From Bacillus sp. FJAT-27445 (GTDB lineage Bacteria > Bacillota > Bacilli > Bacillales > Cytobacillaceae): a stretch of 64,000 bases of DNA. The stretch is taken from contig NZ_LMTI01000005.1 in NCBI RefSeq assembly GCF_001510665.1, positions 480,583 to 544,582 on the forward strand, given 5' to 3'. The position numbers and the translations under genes were made by a program. The notes under the pieces were generated by a model. The model worked only from the letters and a program-made list of their open reading frames with translations, made no database searches and had not been told where the DNA came from. How positions within the stretch are numbered: the stretch's first letter is position 1; each line of letters begins with the position of its first letter. Below, piece by piece: positions 17,611 to 27,090 of the stretch.

Positions 17611-18690
17611 TTAATTTTCACCTCTATTTTTCCTTTCCTTCTTTAAACGGTTGTTATATGCCATTTCACAACTAGACCTTTTTCTGAGAGGCAGGGGAGG
17701 ACAAAACCTTTGCCTCTCATGAGTAACTTCAAAAATATGTCCGCAATTTTCACATTCACGAACTTTTACTTCGTTTGATAAAGCTCTAGCTATTTGAAAA
17801 TATGCATAGGCAAAAAGGTTAGAAAACCAAACCCCCGGAACAAATGAACCATCTTGATATGCAACTCGCAAACTTACGTTAAAAGCATCTGTTCTCCTAA
17901 GCCTCATTGCCAAATGATTTTTAGCTAAGTTGATTACAGTTTGATCATTATTTAAGTCTTCAATTAGACATAAATCTGTTTTACCAAGAAGTGATTTTAC
18001 TCCCGACACATCACTCGTTTGTATATTCTTAAACCATTCAAAATCTTGTTTGTAAATCGCGATTTGTTTATTAAGTAAAGATATGGAACTGAAAGGGAAA
18101 AATAGACAATCACTTTCAAGATATAAATCAATGCCTGTATCATCCATTATGCCAGAAGGAATGCCAAAATGTTTTGAAAACCCAATAATTGATTTAATAT
18201 CGAAAACCTCTAATTTTGCCAACTCTGTATATAAAGAATTGGCATCTTTGAGTTTATAAGTCTTTGCTGGATTTGTTATAGCTTCTGGGGTAACTGCCAA
18301 CACTAAATGTTCATTAAAAAGGCTTTTTAATTTCATTTCATAAGAGGAATCATTTTGAAATCGATTATCTATTTCTAATTCAGTATTTTTTTTCAATATT
18401 ATTAGCAGTTCACTTAATGGGATTTTCTTGTAATCACTCCACCTTTTCAAGCTAGCTTTTGATGAACGAAACAACAGATCCGAATGGAAATTTTTATTTC
18501 CAATAAATTGTCCCTTTAAGTGATTCTTCCAAAAATTAATACTTTGCCGTCTATCTGAAGGAAGGCATTGAGGACCAAACGAATTAAATGGATAATCTTC
18601 TAAAACTTTTACGCTTTTTAAAATTTGATAGCTGTCAAAAACAAGTACATCCTGATCACTTTGAACATCATTTAAAAAAATTTTTTTCAT
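17611..18690 (-). CDS. Uncharacterised protein with C-terminal four-Cys zinc finger
   Basis: A 359-residue intact protein with AAAAGGTG ahead of its ATG. Residues 1-300 match nothing that I recognise. Near the C-terminus C313-x2-C316, C330 and C341 followed by a basic tail (NNRLKKERKNR) form a treble-clef finger like those of CGNR-type and other C-terminal DNA-binding fingers. The integrase remnant starts a few bases past its stop on the same strand, so the two were probably one operon on a mobile element. It survives intact while everything around it has decayed, which suggests recent arrival or selection. The function is unknown; nucleic-acid binding is inferred. Confidence 0.7.
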   Translation of the reverse strand: MKKIFLNDVQSDQDVLVFDSYQILKSVKVLEDYPFNSFGPQCLPSDRRQSINFWKNHLKGQFIGNKNFHSDLLFRSSKASLKRWSDYKKIPLSELLIILKKNTELEIDNRFQNDSSYEMKLKSLFNEHLVLAVTPEAITNPAKTYKLKDANSLYTELAKLEVFDIKSIIGFSKHFGIPSGIMDDTGIDLYLESDCLFFPFSSISLLNKQIAIYKQDFEWFKNIQTSDVSGVKSLLGKTDLCLIEDLNNDQTVINLAKNHLAMRLRRTDAFNVSLRVAYQDGSFVPGVWFSNLFAYAYFQIARALSNEVKVRECENCGHIFEVTHERQRFCPPLPLRKRSSCEMAYNNRLKKERKNRGEN

Positions 18691-18817
18691 GTCGTGGCAC
18701 CTTTTTCTTTCAAAGTAATTTAATAACTTGAGTCTTGCAAAAAAGCTGTCGTAAAAATTGTCACTTTTTAGCTTGTTTTGTTATGTCCCTAAAAATTAGA
18801 ATGACATCCTATTTTTC

Positions 18818-20040
18818 ATGGAATTAGAAGGTTACCATACACTACCAAATGCTAAAAAGGAGATGTCTAAGGTCATGGTATCATTCTATTCAGCTATCGT
18901 TAAGTTCGGTGTTTCCCTGGGTCTCTACCTTCAAAAGCGAGTTCCATCTCTTGGTTACCATTATGCATGGAATCATCTTGGCGGAAGGCAGAAAGACGTT
19001 TACACAGATCAGGGACCTTACAGGAAAGGACCACGACCTGAATTCCATTACCCGTTTCCTGAAGGAATCGCACTGGTGTGCAAACAAGGTTCAAAGAAAA
19101 AGGATGGACCAATGATGACAACCATTCGCCGAGCCCGAAAAAGGGCTGGTGACATTAGGCCGATCATCTTTCTCATCCTTGATGACACTGGATGCTGGAA
19201 GGATATTTCGACCAGGAAAATGGAAGGCCTTGACTTCCACTTTTCCAACACAGAAGGAAAGAGTGTATGGTCTCATTGCCTTGTCACCACATATATTGTT
19301 TCCGAGGGCTATTCGGTAGCGTTGGGACTTCCGTCCATACTTCAAGAAGGAACATTGTGAAAGACAAGGTATCCCTTTCAAGAGTAAGAATAACTTGGTT
19401 AGGGAAATGATTGAGTCTTTTCCTGCCATAGGTGAGGAACAGGTACATATTCTGATGGACAGCTGGTACACAAGCAAAAACTGGTTGATACCTGGGGTAA
19501 TGATCAAATCCCATCATTTCCTTGAAGTAGCGGTATGCCGTCTCGATTTCCTAGCGGATATTATAGTATTCCAGGATGGTCACGACATCCAGGCTGATAT
19601 CCGTTGAGATGAAGCAAAACGGTGTTTTATCATGTGAAAACTACTTTTCCTAGGACAACAGGACCCTGGCATTTTCGATATCGGAAACCGGTCCTTCATG
19701 GGGATAAACCCGAAACTTTCCTTTGTCTTTCATGGTCACGGAATGATAATCGGAGTTTTCGATGTGCAGGCTCGCTAATTCGGACATGGAAACCCTGAGG
19801 CCCGCAGGGCAAATCATCCTGTTCAATTTGACAGCTCTGATCACATGAAAACCTTTGGCAAGAGCTACATTCCTTCAAGGCCATCCTACGGTACTGGACC
19901 TTCCAGTACCTGACGTTGAATTTTTTTGAAATTCAAAGGGTGGAATGATCAAAGGAATCGTCCATCACTTTCTGAGAGGCAGTCAGAAAAATAAGAACCG
20001 GCATGTATGGCCAACTGGTCGTATATGTTTACCAGGAAGG
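18818..20040 (+). pseudogene. Decayed DDE transposase (IS701/IS4-like)
   Basis: Several frames together follow a DDE transposase: GIILAEGRKTFTQIRDLTG and DLNSITRFLKESHW (about 18960-19070), then ILDDTGCWKDISTRKMEGL (about 19170-19230, first catalytic Asp), then HILMDSWYTSKNWL (about 19445-19490, second Asp). Later sequence to about 20040 retains weak similarity in mixed frames. At least three frameshifts and a stop at 19360 show that it is dead. IS701 is favoured from the LDDT...K and DSWYTSK motifs, but IS4-group membership cannot be excluded. Terminal inverted repeats were not identified. Confidence 0.65.
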
Positions 20041-21454
20041 CTGGGCTAACCCCCCATAGGATAAGGTGTTGAAAACCCTTAAATTGATCACATAAAAAAC
20101 AGCATGATTTTCGATTGCGCTACCCGTATGCCCTTTTTTAGGGTTTCTAACAATAAACGCAGGAGTCAAGTTAATAATAAAATACCTGACAATCTACAAT
20201 TTTGGATATATTTCAAGTCATTTGTACTGTTATTCAAAAAAATACAACATAAAAAACACTTAATATTTTGTTTTATGTGTTGATTTAATGATAAATTTAT
20301 AATACAATTTATAACAGAGAAATACAAATACGACGTGAAAGGCAACATATTTAATGATTTTATGTGTTTTTTGGGGAGGAATCGTAATCCGGCTCTTGAA
20401 GCAGCAAAGGGGACTACCTCTTATTGGTTATTGCAGAGTGACTAGGTCTCCAAGAAAATACAGTTGGAAATTGGTTGAAAGAAGGAAATGACAGAGGTAC
20501 GTCAAGAAAAAGTAATGCGGGTTGGCATAAGAGAATTAGCAAGTGCAAGCGTAGCAAATGGTAAGGGAGTGGGGTTAGGACAAAAATAGTTGGGGAATTG
20601 GGACGTGAATTTTTGTGCTATTGTTGTAAGTTTGGAAGTGCAAAAACACCAGCCATCAGTAAAGCACTTTTGTAAGCCGATTTAAAAGCTGCAGGATTAC
20701 ATTATTACAGAATACGAGTCGAAAAATTTCAATATGATTTAGAAAAAGTAAATTAAGACATTGAATATGAAAAATGGAAGCAAACCCGAGAGATAAAGAA
20801 GGAACATAAACTACAGGGATTCTACGATTGAGGCTCTACATAAATTTCTTTCTGTTAACAAACAAGGAGTACTGAAGCTTTATAATGAGTTATGAGGTTT
20901 TTTTGAGGGATTAACATGAATTAGGGGTCAGTAAGCCACTTTTATTAAATGGGGACAAGAATTTGAAATGGAAATTAGCAACCGTAGGGTGTTAGAATTA
21001 AGAGTTTCTACAAAATAAAATTTCGATTCAAAGACAAGGCGGATCGAATTATATGGAAAATATTTAGGTCGCTTAAATGCTGAATTATTAAAACAGGATT
21101 TATCCGAAATTTCAAGAGTAAAATTGTGTGACATGAGTATGAATACAATTTCAGGTTTAAAGATAGAGGAAAAAGTAGTCATCTTAGAAAAAAAAGAAAC
21201 GTTAGAGGATACATTAGCGGGTTTTAACTCATATGAGGAATGGAACGCTAAAAAACTATCACAAGTATGTCTGAATATAAGACTGACCGCTTCGCTAAAA
21301 TGTTACCGGTATTTTCCAAAAAAAGTTGTATAGATGGTAATGTAGGAGTTTTAAGTGTAATATTATTTAATTTAGTAGGCTGTATTTCTCTATTAAAGAG
21401 CTAACGCACATAAATATTAATTGATGATATACTGTAAAGTGTACCCAATCTCTA
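20041..21454. other. AT-rich degenerate region without an intact gene
   Basis: About 1.4 kb of decayed sequence. Pieces of coding character appear on the plus strand: near 20440-20490 a helix-turn-helix-like GLQENTVGNWLKEG, and near 20950-21290 fragments such as EISNRRVLELRVS and GKYLGRLNAELLKQDLSE in shifting frames. I cannot assign families; the first loosely resembles the N-terminus of phage terminase small subunits. No intact start, ribosome site or terminator was found. Confidence 0.4.
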
Positions 21455-21473
21455 AATTGAGAATTGTTATACT
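21455..21473 (+). promoter_or_regulatory. AATTGAGAATTG motif and TATACT before the second methyltransferase
   Basis: AATTGAGAATTG (21455-21466) is the same 12-mer found in the palindrome upstream of the first defence operon. It abuts TATACT (21468-21473), a plausible -10. It lies about 130 bases before the GTG start at 21598. Shared control is possible but unproven. Confidence 0.35.
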
Positions 21474-21597
21474 CAGCTGATTGCCAAAAAGCTGTTACTA
21501 TCCCATTTAAGCTAATTCAGTTGCGGGAACTGATGTTCTATCTTATGCTAACAATATAATCTTGTTTAATACTAAATTTATAAGGAGGTCAATTTAC

Positions 21598-22824
21598 GTG
21601 ACGAAACGTAAATATACTTCTATTGACCTTTTTTCAGGAGCGGGTGGCTTATCTTTAGGATTTACAGATACAAATCGATTTAAGTCCATACTCGCTGTGG
21701 AATTTGATAAATCGGCAGCTGCCACTTATGCACGTAATTTTAATCATGAGCTATTCGATCCTAAAGGTAATTCACATATTAATATAAAGAAAAAAGGAAT
21801 AGTTGTTAATGGGGATATACGCGATTTAAAAAATATTGAATTTGAATCCGATATTATTATAGGTGGACCACCATGTCAGGGCTTTTCTCCTTTAGGTAAA
21901 ATCTCTCCTAAAGACGAGCACTTAAAAATGAATCAACTTTGGCAAGAATACATGCGTTTAGTAAGCCAAGTTAAACCATTGGTTTTTGTGATTGAAAATG
22001 TGCCAGAACTGTTAAGGTCCAAAGAGTTCTTAGCAATAGAACTAATTGCCAAGCGATTAGGGTATAATTTAACAAGTGGAGAGTTAAAAGCAGTCGAGTT
22101 TGGTGTTCCTCAAAAACGTGTTCGTGCTTTTATAATGGGAATATTAGGAGCTGAACCCAAATTACCAGTATCTAAAAATATTAGGACTAGTATTAGAGAC
22201 GCAATTGGTGACTTACCGTTATATCCCCAAACTACTAAGCTGTCTGATCCACCGGAAGTTGGATCAGACGAGATACAAAACTTGCACTTTGGTAGGAACC
22301 CAACAGATGTATCCTTAAAACGTTATAAACTTATACCTCCTGGAGGCAATAGATTTGATTTAATGAGGGAGGCACCGGAATTAACTCCTAGATGTTGGTT
22401 AGAAAAACCATCAGGAAGTACGGATGTGTTTGGAAGATTAGAGTGGGATAAACCGTCTTATACAATTAGAACCGAGTTTTTTAAGCCTGAAAAAGGATGT
22501 TACTTACATCCCGAGGCCGATAGACCTATTACTCACAGAGAAGCAGCAAGGTTGCAAACTTTTCCAGATAATTTTACTTTTATAGGTTCAAAAACTGAAA
22601 TTGCTAAGCAAATAGGGAATGCTGTTCCACCATTATTGGCTAGGGAGTTAGCGATTGCTATATCCCACTCTTTAGATAAATTGCCTGTAGCCGAATTAAG
22701 AAAAAACAGGAACCCACTTTCATCAGAAACGTTCAACTTATTGCTTTCTGATGTAATTAAAGAAATTTATGAAAATAACCAAAATACTAATCAGTTAGAA
22801 TTGGAGATGAAAGTCATTCTATAA
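21598..22824 (+). CDS. DNA cytosine-C5 methyltransferase of the NaeI-type R-M system
   Basis: GTG 21598 is chosen because AAGGAGGT sits at 21582-21589; an in-frame ATG at 21562 would place that site inside the gene. The product is 408 residues, normal for C5 enzymes. Motif I is DLFSGAGGLSLGF (10-22), motif IV GGPPCQGFSPLGK (89-101, catalytic Cys93), then IENVPE, QKRVRAFIMG and GNAVPP near the C-terminus. The linkage to a NaeI-like nuclease 128 bases downstream suggests that it protects the same site; NaeI cuts GCCGGC, but specificity can differ within the family. A terminator separates the two genes, so they are probably transcribed from separate promoters. Confidence 0.92.
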   Translation: MTKRKYTSIDLFSGAGGLSLGFTDTNRFKSILAVEFDKSAAATYARNFNHELFDPKGNSHINIKKKGIVVNGDIRDLKNIEFESDIIIGGPPCQGFSPLGKISPKDEHLKMNQLWQEYMRLVSQVKPLVFVIENVPELLRSKEFLAIELIAKRLGYNLTSGELKAVEFGVPQKRVRAFIMGILGAEPKLPVSKNIRTSIRDAIGDLPLYPQTTKLSDPPEVGSDEIQNLHFGRNPTDVSLKRYKLIPPGGNRFDLMREAPELTPRCWLEKPSGSTDVFGRLEWDKPSYTIRTEFFKPEKGCYLHPEADRPITHREAARLQTFPDNFTFIGSKTEIAKQIGNAVPPLLARELAIAISHSLDKLPVAELRKNRNPLSSETFNLLLSDVIKEIYENNQNTNQLELEMKVIL

Positions 22825-22831
22825 GGAACAG

Positions 22832-22858
22832 ACCGCACAAGAAATTGTGCGGTTTTTT
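22832..22858 (+). terminator. Intrinsic terminator after the methyltransferase
   Basis: ACCGCACAA-GAAA-TTGTGCGGT is a perfect 9-bp stem with a GAAA loop followed by a T-run. It would limit read-through from the methyltransferase into the endonuclease gene. Confidence 0.9.
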
Positions 22859-22951
22859 GCACCTTCAAAATGAGCATACTTGTTTACATCAGTAGTCAAC
22901 CATTTAATCCCATGCTAAACTTAAGAAAAATAATGGAGGTATTTGTTTACT

Positions 22952-23734
22952 ATGGGATCAAATCCGGTTGATGCTGAGTTAAATAAGGTAGCTGACTATT
23001 TAACTGGGATAAAAAACTTAGAAGCAAAAGTTGGTTTAACAATAAGAAAATCAATTGATGAAGTAATATCAGGTAGATATACAGGCAGGTTTTCTATAGA
23101 CCAGATAGATAAGACGGAAAAAACGTATATAGGAACGAAAGTCCAGCATACTCTTCAGCATAATTTAAACCTTACATATGGAAATAGAATGGATGCTTTA
23201 ATTGCTGGCATTGAGGTGGATATTAAATTTACAATTGGCAGTAATTGGACGATACCCAGTGAGGCAATGGGCCATCTATGTCTACTTATATCAGCACTAG
23301 ATAATAAGTCATTATTCCAAGTGGGATTGATAAGGATTACACCCGACGTGTTAAATGGAGGGGAAAATAGAGATAGGAAAAAAACAATCAATAAAATAGG
23401 TAGAGAAAACATTATATGGTTAATAAAGGACGGTGAACTTCCTTCAAATGTGTTATTGAGAATTGATCCACAAATTATTGAACGAGTATACATAAAGAAA
23501 TCCGGGCAGGAAAGAATAAATGAATTATTTAGAAGTTGTTTAGGAATTGTATTTAACAGTGCATCAATTGAATCAGTCGCTAGACAAGTCGACTCCTCTA
23601 AACGAGTTCGCGACGCACGAAAGAAATTAAAAGAGGAAGGTATAGTTATTTGTTCAGGATATGACAATGAGTACTTAGTCAAAAAAGGATATAGACCTAT
23701 AAGAAAAGAAGAGTTTATAGCTATTAAGGCATAA
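22952..23734 (+). CDS. NaeI-family type II restriction endonuclease
   Basis: A 260-residue protein from ATG 22952, preferred over TTG 22943 because GGAGGT (22935-22940) is too close to the latter. Features match NaeI order: GTKVQHTLQH (61-70), MDALIAGIEVDIKF with D81 and D90-x-K92 as the metal-binding catalytic set, AMGHLCLLI and a SGQERINELFR block followed by a winged-helix-like C-terminal half, corresponding to the Topo domain of NaeI. NaeI binds two GCCGGC sites, one as allosteric effector, and a single residue change gives it topoisomerase activity. Recognition sequence here is inferred only from family. The companion methyltransferase lies upstream. Confidence 0.88.
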   Translation: MGSNPVDAELNKVADYLTGIKNLEAKVGLTIRKSIDEVISGRYTGRFSIDQIDKTEKTYIGTKVQHTLQHNLNLTYGNRMDALIAGIEVDIKFTIGSNWTIPSEAMGHLCLLISALDNKSLFQVGLIRITPDVLNGGENRDRKKTINKIGRENIIWLIKDGELPSNVLLRIDPQIIERVYIKKSGQERINELFRSCLGIVFNSASIESVARQVDSSKRVRDARKKLKEEGIVICSGYDNEYLVKKGYRPIRKEEFIAIKA

Positions 23735-23747
23735 AAAATTTAATTTA

Positions 23748-23759
23748 GTAAGCGCTTAC
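23748..23759. promoter_or_regulatory. Perfect 12-bp palindrome before the DUF262/ParB-like gene
   Basis: GTAAGCGCTTAC is self-complementary and lies about 50 bases upstream of the ATG at 23809. A TAGAAT hexamer at 23765-23770 would put the palindrome across the -35 region. It resembles a CcpA cre core but lacks the outer T/A bases; a local repressor (R-M controller type) site is equally possible. Confidence 0.4.
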
Positions 23760-23808
23760 GTGTATTAGTGGTAGAATTTTATAAAAACGTTATTCAGGAG
23801 GGTTTTCA

Positions 23809-25005
23809 ATGAGTTCTTTAAATATCTTAAGGGATGAAAGAGTTGACTGTTACTCAGTACTCACCAATATGAAAATAAATGATTATTTGCAGTTGGTAGA
23901 AATTGCATATAGAAATAAAGGCGGAATTGAAGGTCAAAGACAAGCATTAAAAACTAAAACCGCAATAAGGATTAGAGAGAGGATGAGAGAAGATATAATT
24001 CGAGGTACAATTCTGCCGCCCATTGTAATTGGAATAGTGTTGGATAGCGAGACTTATGAGAAAATAGCATCTTTGCCGACTGATAGTAGCGAAATCCTTG
24101 AAGTAATAAACATCGTTTCGAAAGAAAGTCTTTCAATTATTGATGGTATGCAAAGAACAACAGCGATAGGTGACGCTATAAAAATTAACGAAGATATAGG
24201 TGAGAAAGAATTAAGAGTTGAATACTGGTTATCTTGCAATACAAATAGCTTATTGTATCGTATGTTAATTCTAAACTCGGGGCAGGTTCCTTGGAATTTA
24301 AGAAGGCAAATTGAAATACTTTACAACTCGTTAATAAATGAAATCAGACGAAAAGTACCTAGTGTTTTATTAATTGATATTGATGAAAATGGAAATAGGT
24401 CAACTCCAGGAAGCTACCAAGCAGATAAGATTATAGAACTCTTTCTTGTTTTTGGTGCAAGAAAATACAAGATAGACACAAAAGAAGCATTAGCAGATGA
24501 ATTTACCAAGTTAGATTTTATTGAAGCGACTGCTGACCGAGAGTTTAGTGATATATTTTTTGAACTGTTACAAAGAATGAGCTTATTTGATGCGTATATT
24601 TTTGATTACAAACCTGAGATAGCTCAAGCTATTGATGGGGAAGGTTCTAAAGTTAAATTTAATAAAGGTAAGGACCTATTTGGAAGTCAAACGGCTAGAG
24701 TTGGCTTTATAGCTGCTTTTGCTATTGAGATATTTGGATTACCTGGAGACGAAAGAAGTATAGAGGAACAACATAAGAAATGTAGCAAAGTATTGGAACA
24801 GATGGATCAATTTTTGGAGAAAGTTAAGGATTATGATGAACAAAGTCTTGAAGAATTTCTTGATTACATGACACTAAATGAAAAAATGAACAAGGTAGTT
24901 TCGAAGGTGGGAGACTTTGAAAGAGAATTCTTTACAAACGCATTTAGAACATTAATTAAAGAGGAATTTAGATTTACTAAGCTTACTCCTTGTTGGAGGT
25001 CTTAA
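23809..25005 (+). CDS. DUF262/ParB-like (DGxxR motif) protein, NaeI island
   Basis: A 398-residue soluble protein behind CAGGAGGG. The segment SIIDGMQRTTAI (about 110-121) resembles the DGQQR loop shared by DUF262/GmrS, DGQHR/DndB and ParB-like proteins, which bind or hydrolyse nucleotides near DNA; LPPIVIGIV ahead of it fits the first strand of that fold. The C-terminal half is helical and charged. Its family is not certain. It forms a pair with the HEPN gene starting three bases after its stop. Accessory or DNA-targeting role in the restriction island is inferred from neighbourhood. Confidence 0.6.
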   Translation: MSSLNILRDERVDCYSVLTNMKINDYLQLVEIAYRNKGGIEGQRQALKTKTAIRIRERMREDIIRGTILPPIVIGIVLDSETYEKIASLPTDSSEILEVINIVSKESLSIIDGMQRTTAIGDAIKINEDIGEKELRVEYWLSCNTNSLLYRMLILNSGQVPWNLRRQIEILYNSLINEIRRKVPSVLLIDIDENGNRSTPGSYQADKIIELFLVFGARKYKIDTKEALADEFTKLDFIEATADREFSDIFFELLQRMSLFDAYIFDYKPEIAQAIDGEGSKVKFNKGKDLFGSQTARVGFIAAFAIEIFGLPGDERSIEEQHKKCSKVLEQMDQFLEKVKDYDEQSLEEFLDYMTLNEKMNKVVSKVGDFEREFFTNAFRTLIKEEFRFTKLTPCWRS

Positions 25006-25008
25006 TAA

Positions 25009-26061
25009 GTGTCTAGATTTAGAAGAAGAGATGAAATGAATAGATTTATTTTTACTCGACTATTGAATTTTGTAAGAGACATTGGAAGGCCAATACCTAC
25101 AGGGGAAAGATGGGTATCTCTATCTGAACAGGATAAAGAGGATTGTAAAAACATTGAGGTTGAAGAGGTTTTGAATATTGCTCCTGGGGTTGTGTCTTCC
25201 TTTTTCAAATTAAATGAAAGAAAATATTTTATCATTACTGGCTATGATGAACTTAATGTAAATTATGATGATTGCCGCCTAAGAGAAATTGAAATTTCAG
25301 CCGGAATTTTTTTGAGAATTGTATGTGAATTGGGAATCCCACTTAAAAGGCAAAGGTCAAAATCAGAAATATATAACGGGATACTTTTTCAACAAGAGGA
25401 GGGGGGCTATTCCGGGCATGAATACACTGATCTAATTCCTTACTTTCAAAATATACTTCTTTATGAATTTATCCCGGATAGTGTTTTTATAGATTATAGA
25501 TTAGGGAATATTGTTGGGTATCTTCTGGCAAATAATAAAAATTTACTACCATTACATTTTTCTAATGAGATTCTGGAACAATACACTAATTTATTTGTGC
25601 AAAATCTACGCTCTATTAACTATAATATGTTAACTAAAAGTTTAATATCAGTTCATTGGAGAGATGTTTTTATTGAAATTTACAGGTGTATTGAAGCCAT
25701 ATTCCATTCATTTTCCTTTAGAGAACTTCATAAAAGTTTTATGAGTTCGCTTTCCATTGATGACTTTGCAATATTACTAGAAAAAAAGTTGAAAATGAGA
25801 CCTACTGAAGAAGAATCCCTTATCACAATATTCGATGGTATAGACGCAAATACAATTAGCAAGATTATGTCTATTAAACCCATTAGTTTTAGAGATTCTA
25901 GGGAAGCAACTTGGTTCTATAACATCAGAAATAATATAGTCCATAGTCGGCCTATACATGAAGAAGTTAACTTTGAAGAAGATGTTTGGGGAGTTTTAAT
26001 TTTAGCGAGTCTGCAAATATTAGAGCAAAGCCACAAAGCTTGTAATATAGTTTCAGATTAG
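25009..26061 (+). CDS. HEPN-domain protein, NaeI island
   Basis: A 350-residue protein starting at GTG 25009 with TGGAGGT at 24994-25000. The C-terminal region carries R-N-N-I-V-H (about 308-313), the Rx4-6H motif of HEPN ribonucleases, within FYNIRNNIVHSRP. The N-terminal 200 residues are not recognised. HEPN proteins often act as RNA-cutting toxins or effectors in abortive-type immunity. Close coupling to the DUF262/ParB-like gene suggests a two-component unit, possibly a second defence layer beside the NaeI pair. Activity is inferred from one motif. Confidence 0.55.
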   Translation: MSRFRRRDEMNRFIFTRLLNFVRDIGRPIPTGERWVSLSEQDKEDCKNIEVEEVLNIAPGVVSSFFKLNERKYFIITGYDELNVNYDDCRLREIEISAGIFLRIVCELGIPLKRQRSKSEIYNGILFQQEEGGYSGHEYTDLIPYFQNILLYEFIPDSVFIDYRLGNIVGYLLANNKNLLPLHFSNEILEQYTNLFVQNLRSINYNMLTKSLISVHWRDVFIEIYRCIEAIFHSFSFRELHKSFMSSLSIDDFAILLEKKLKMRPTEEESLITIFDGIDANTISKIMSIKPISFRDSREATWFYNIRNNIVHSRPIHEEVNFEEDVWGVLILASLQILEQSHKACNIVSD

Positions 26062-26618
26062 GCTACCTGACAAATAAAAAACTTAATTAACGGATTTATA
26101 CTCATGAATGTCCGGTCAACGAACAAATAAACCGTTAGTCTTTAGATTAACGGCCCATAAAAGTGCTCATAATTTTTTTCATACGTATTTTAATTATAGT
26201 AAATTTTTACAAATAAAAAATCCACAAACTTAGCTGGATTGTGTGTTTTTTGTTTGATTTCTAGTTTAATAAAGCCATCGAGCAGGTCTTACAAGGTGAT
26301 TCTATAATTAGACTCAGAGCTAATGAACGATATTACATGGATTTACCTAATTGCAGAGGATTTATGGGTTATGAATGAGAAATCCGGATCTGGGAGTGGC
26401 GCGAGGGGTCGATGAAAGTAGAGGCTTGGCCATTGACTACGCCTACCAAAAGCACCCTTTTAAACTGAAGTGACCTCATAAAGTTAGACACAGGTATTTT
26501 ATAGACAGCTAACTGAGAATGTTATTGGAATACCGTGTCTAACATATCCTAGGAAATCTCGATTAAAGTTGAAAGAGTAAAAATGATTTTAGGAGACCTT
26601 ATTCAAGGGGTGCTCTAA
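26062..26618. other. Intergenic with insertion-sequence-like debris
   Basis: No intact gene. AAAATCCACAAACTTAGCTGGATT near 26217-26240 makes a weak stem before a T-run and may terminate the HEPN operon. TGACCTCATAAAGTTAGACACA near 26470 looks like the start of an IS3-group element end, but nothing follows it. From about 26512 the sequence matches the region downstream of the MFS gene at 57430. Confidence 0.4.
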
Positions 26619-26661
26619 GGGGCTGTCCAAAATTCAATATTGCCAATGGGACAGCCCCAAT
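26619..26661. terminator. Inverted repeat terminator beside the MFS remnant
   Basis: GGGGCTGTCC and GGACAGCCCC form a 10-bp stem at 26619-26628/26649-26658. The equivalent, slightly diverged repeat follows the intact MFS gene at 57513-57553. Confidence 0.7.
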
Positions 26662-26664
26662 TTA

Positions 26665-27066
26665 TTATAGTTTATCCAAAGCTAATTTGACTCGTCGAGG
26701 TGGCTTTTCCTTATTCGCTTCGGACGGTGCCTTTTTCCTGCTACCAATGAGACACAATAACAAAATCACAATCATCGTAGACGCTGAATAACTAAACGTT
26801 ATCCCGTACCCGACATTTTTTGCAGAGTACCCGAGACCCACTGATCAAATGGCCAAACCAAAATCAATAAAAATAAGAAGCATTAAATTGGCTGTTGCCT
26901 TTTTCTCAGGTGGAACAAGAGTCAATGCCCAAGCCTGGATAGTTGGTTGGACGATCCCATAAGAGAATCCAAATAATATTCCTGAAACCCAAACCATCAC
27001 CATGTCAGAAGAAAAACCCAATAAGGCCAAACCTGCAACACCTGCGATACCTACTATAATCATAAA
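26665..27066 (-). pseudogene. Truncated MFS transporter, paralogue of the gene at 57558
   Basis: On the minus strand this is the C-terminal third of the MFS protein encoded at 57558-58790 (shared blocks GLALLGFS, MVMVWVSGILFG, ALTLVP, KKATAN, LLIFIDFGLA), with an in-frame stop after GLAI at 26845 and then a continuation to the same C-terminus (KLALDKL). Similarity ends at about 27066, where an unrelated sequence begins. The remaining ORF to 27210 is this tail plus foreign sequence and is unlikely to be functional. Confidence 0.8.
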
Positions 27067-27090
27067 GCACGAGGGATTAACCTTCATTTG

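Noticed and set aside
18818-19360. A real 180-residue gene
   Set aside because: Neighbouring frames contain adjacent parts of the same transposase family, showing that it is a fragment of a frameshifted insertion sequence.
21598-23734. Assigning GCCGGC as the definite recognition sequence
   Set aside because: GCCGGC sites do occur in the window (for example near 107, 34837 and 44725), but family membership alone does not prove specificity, so it is given only as a possibility.
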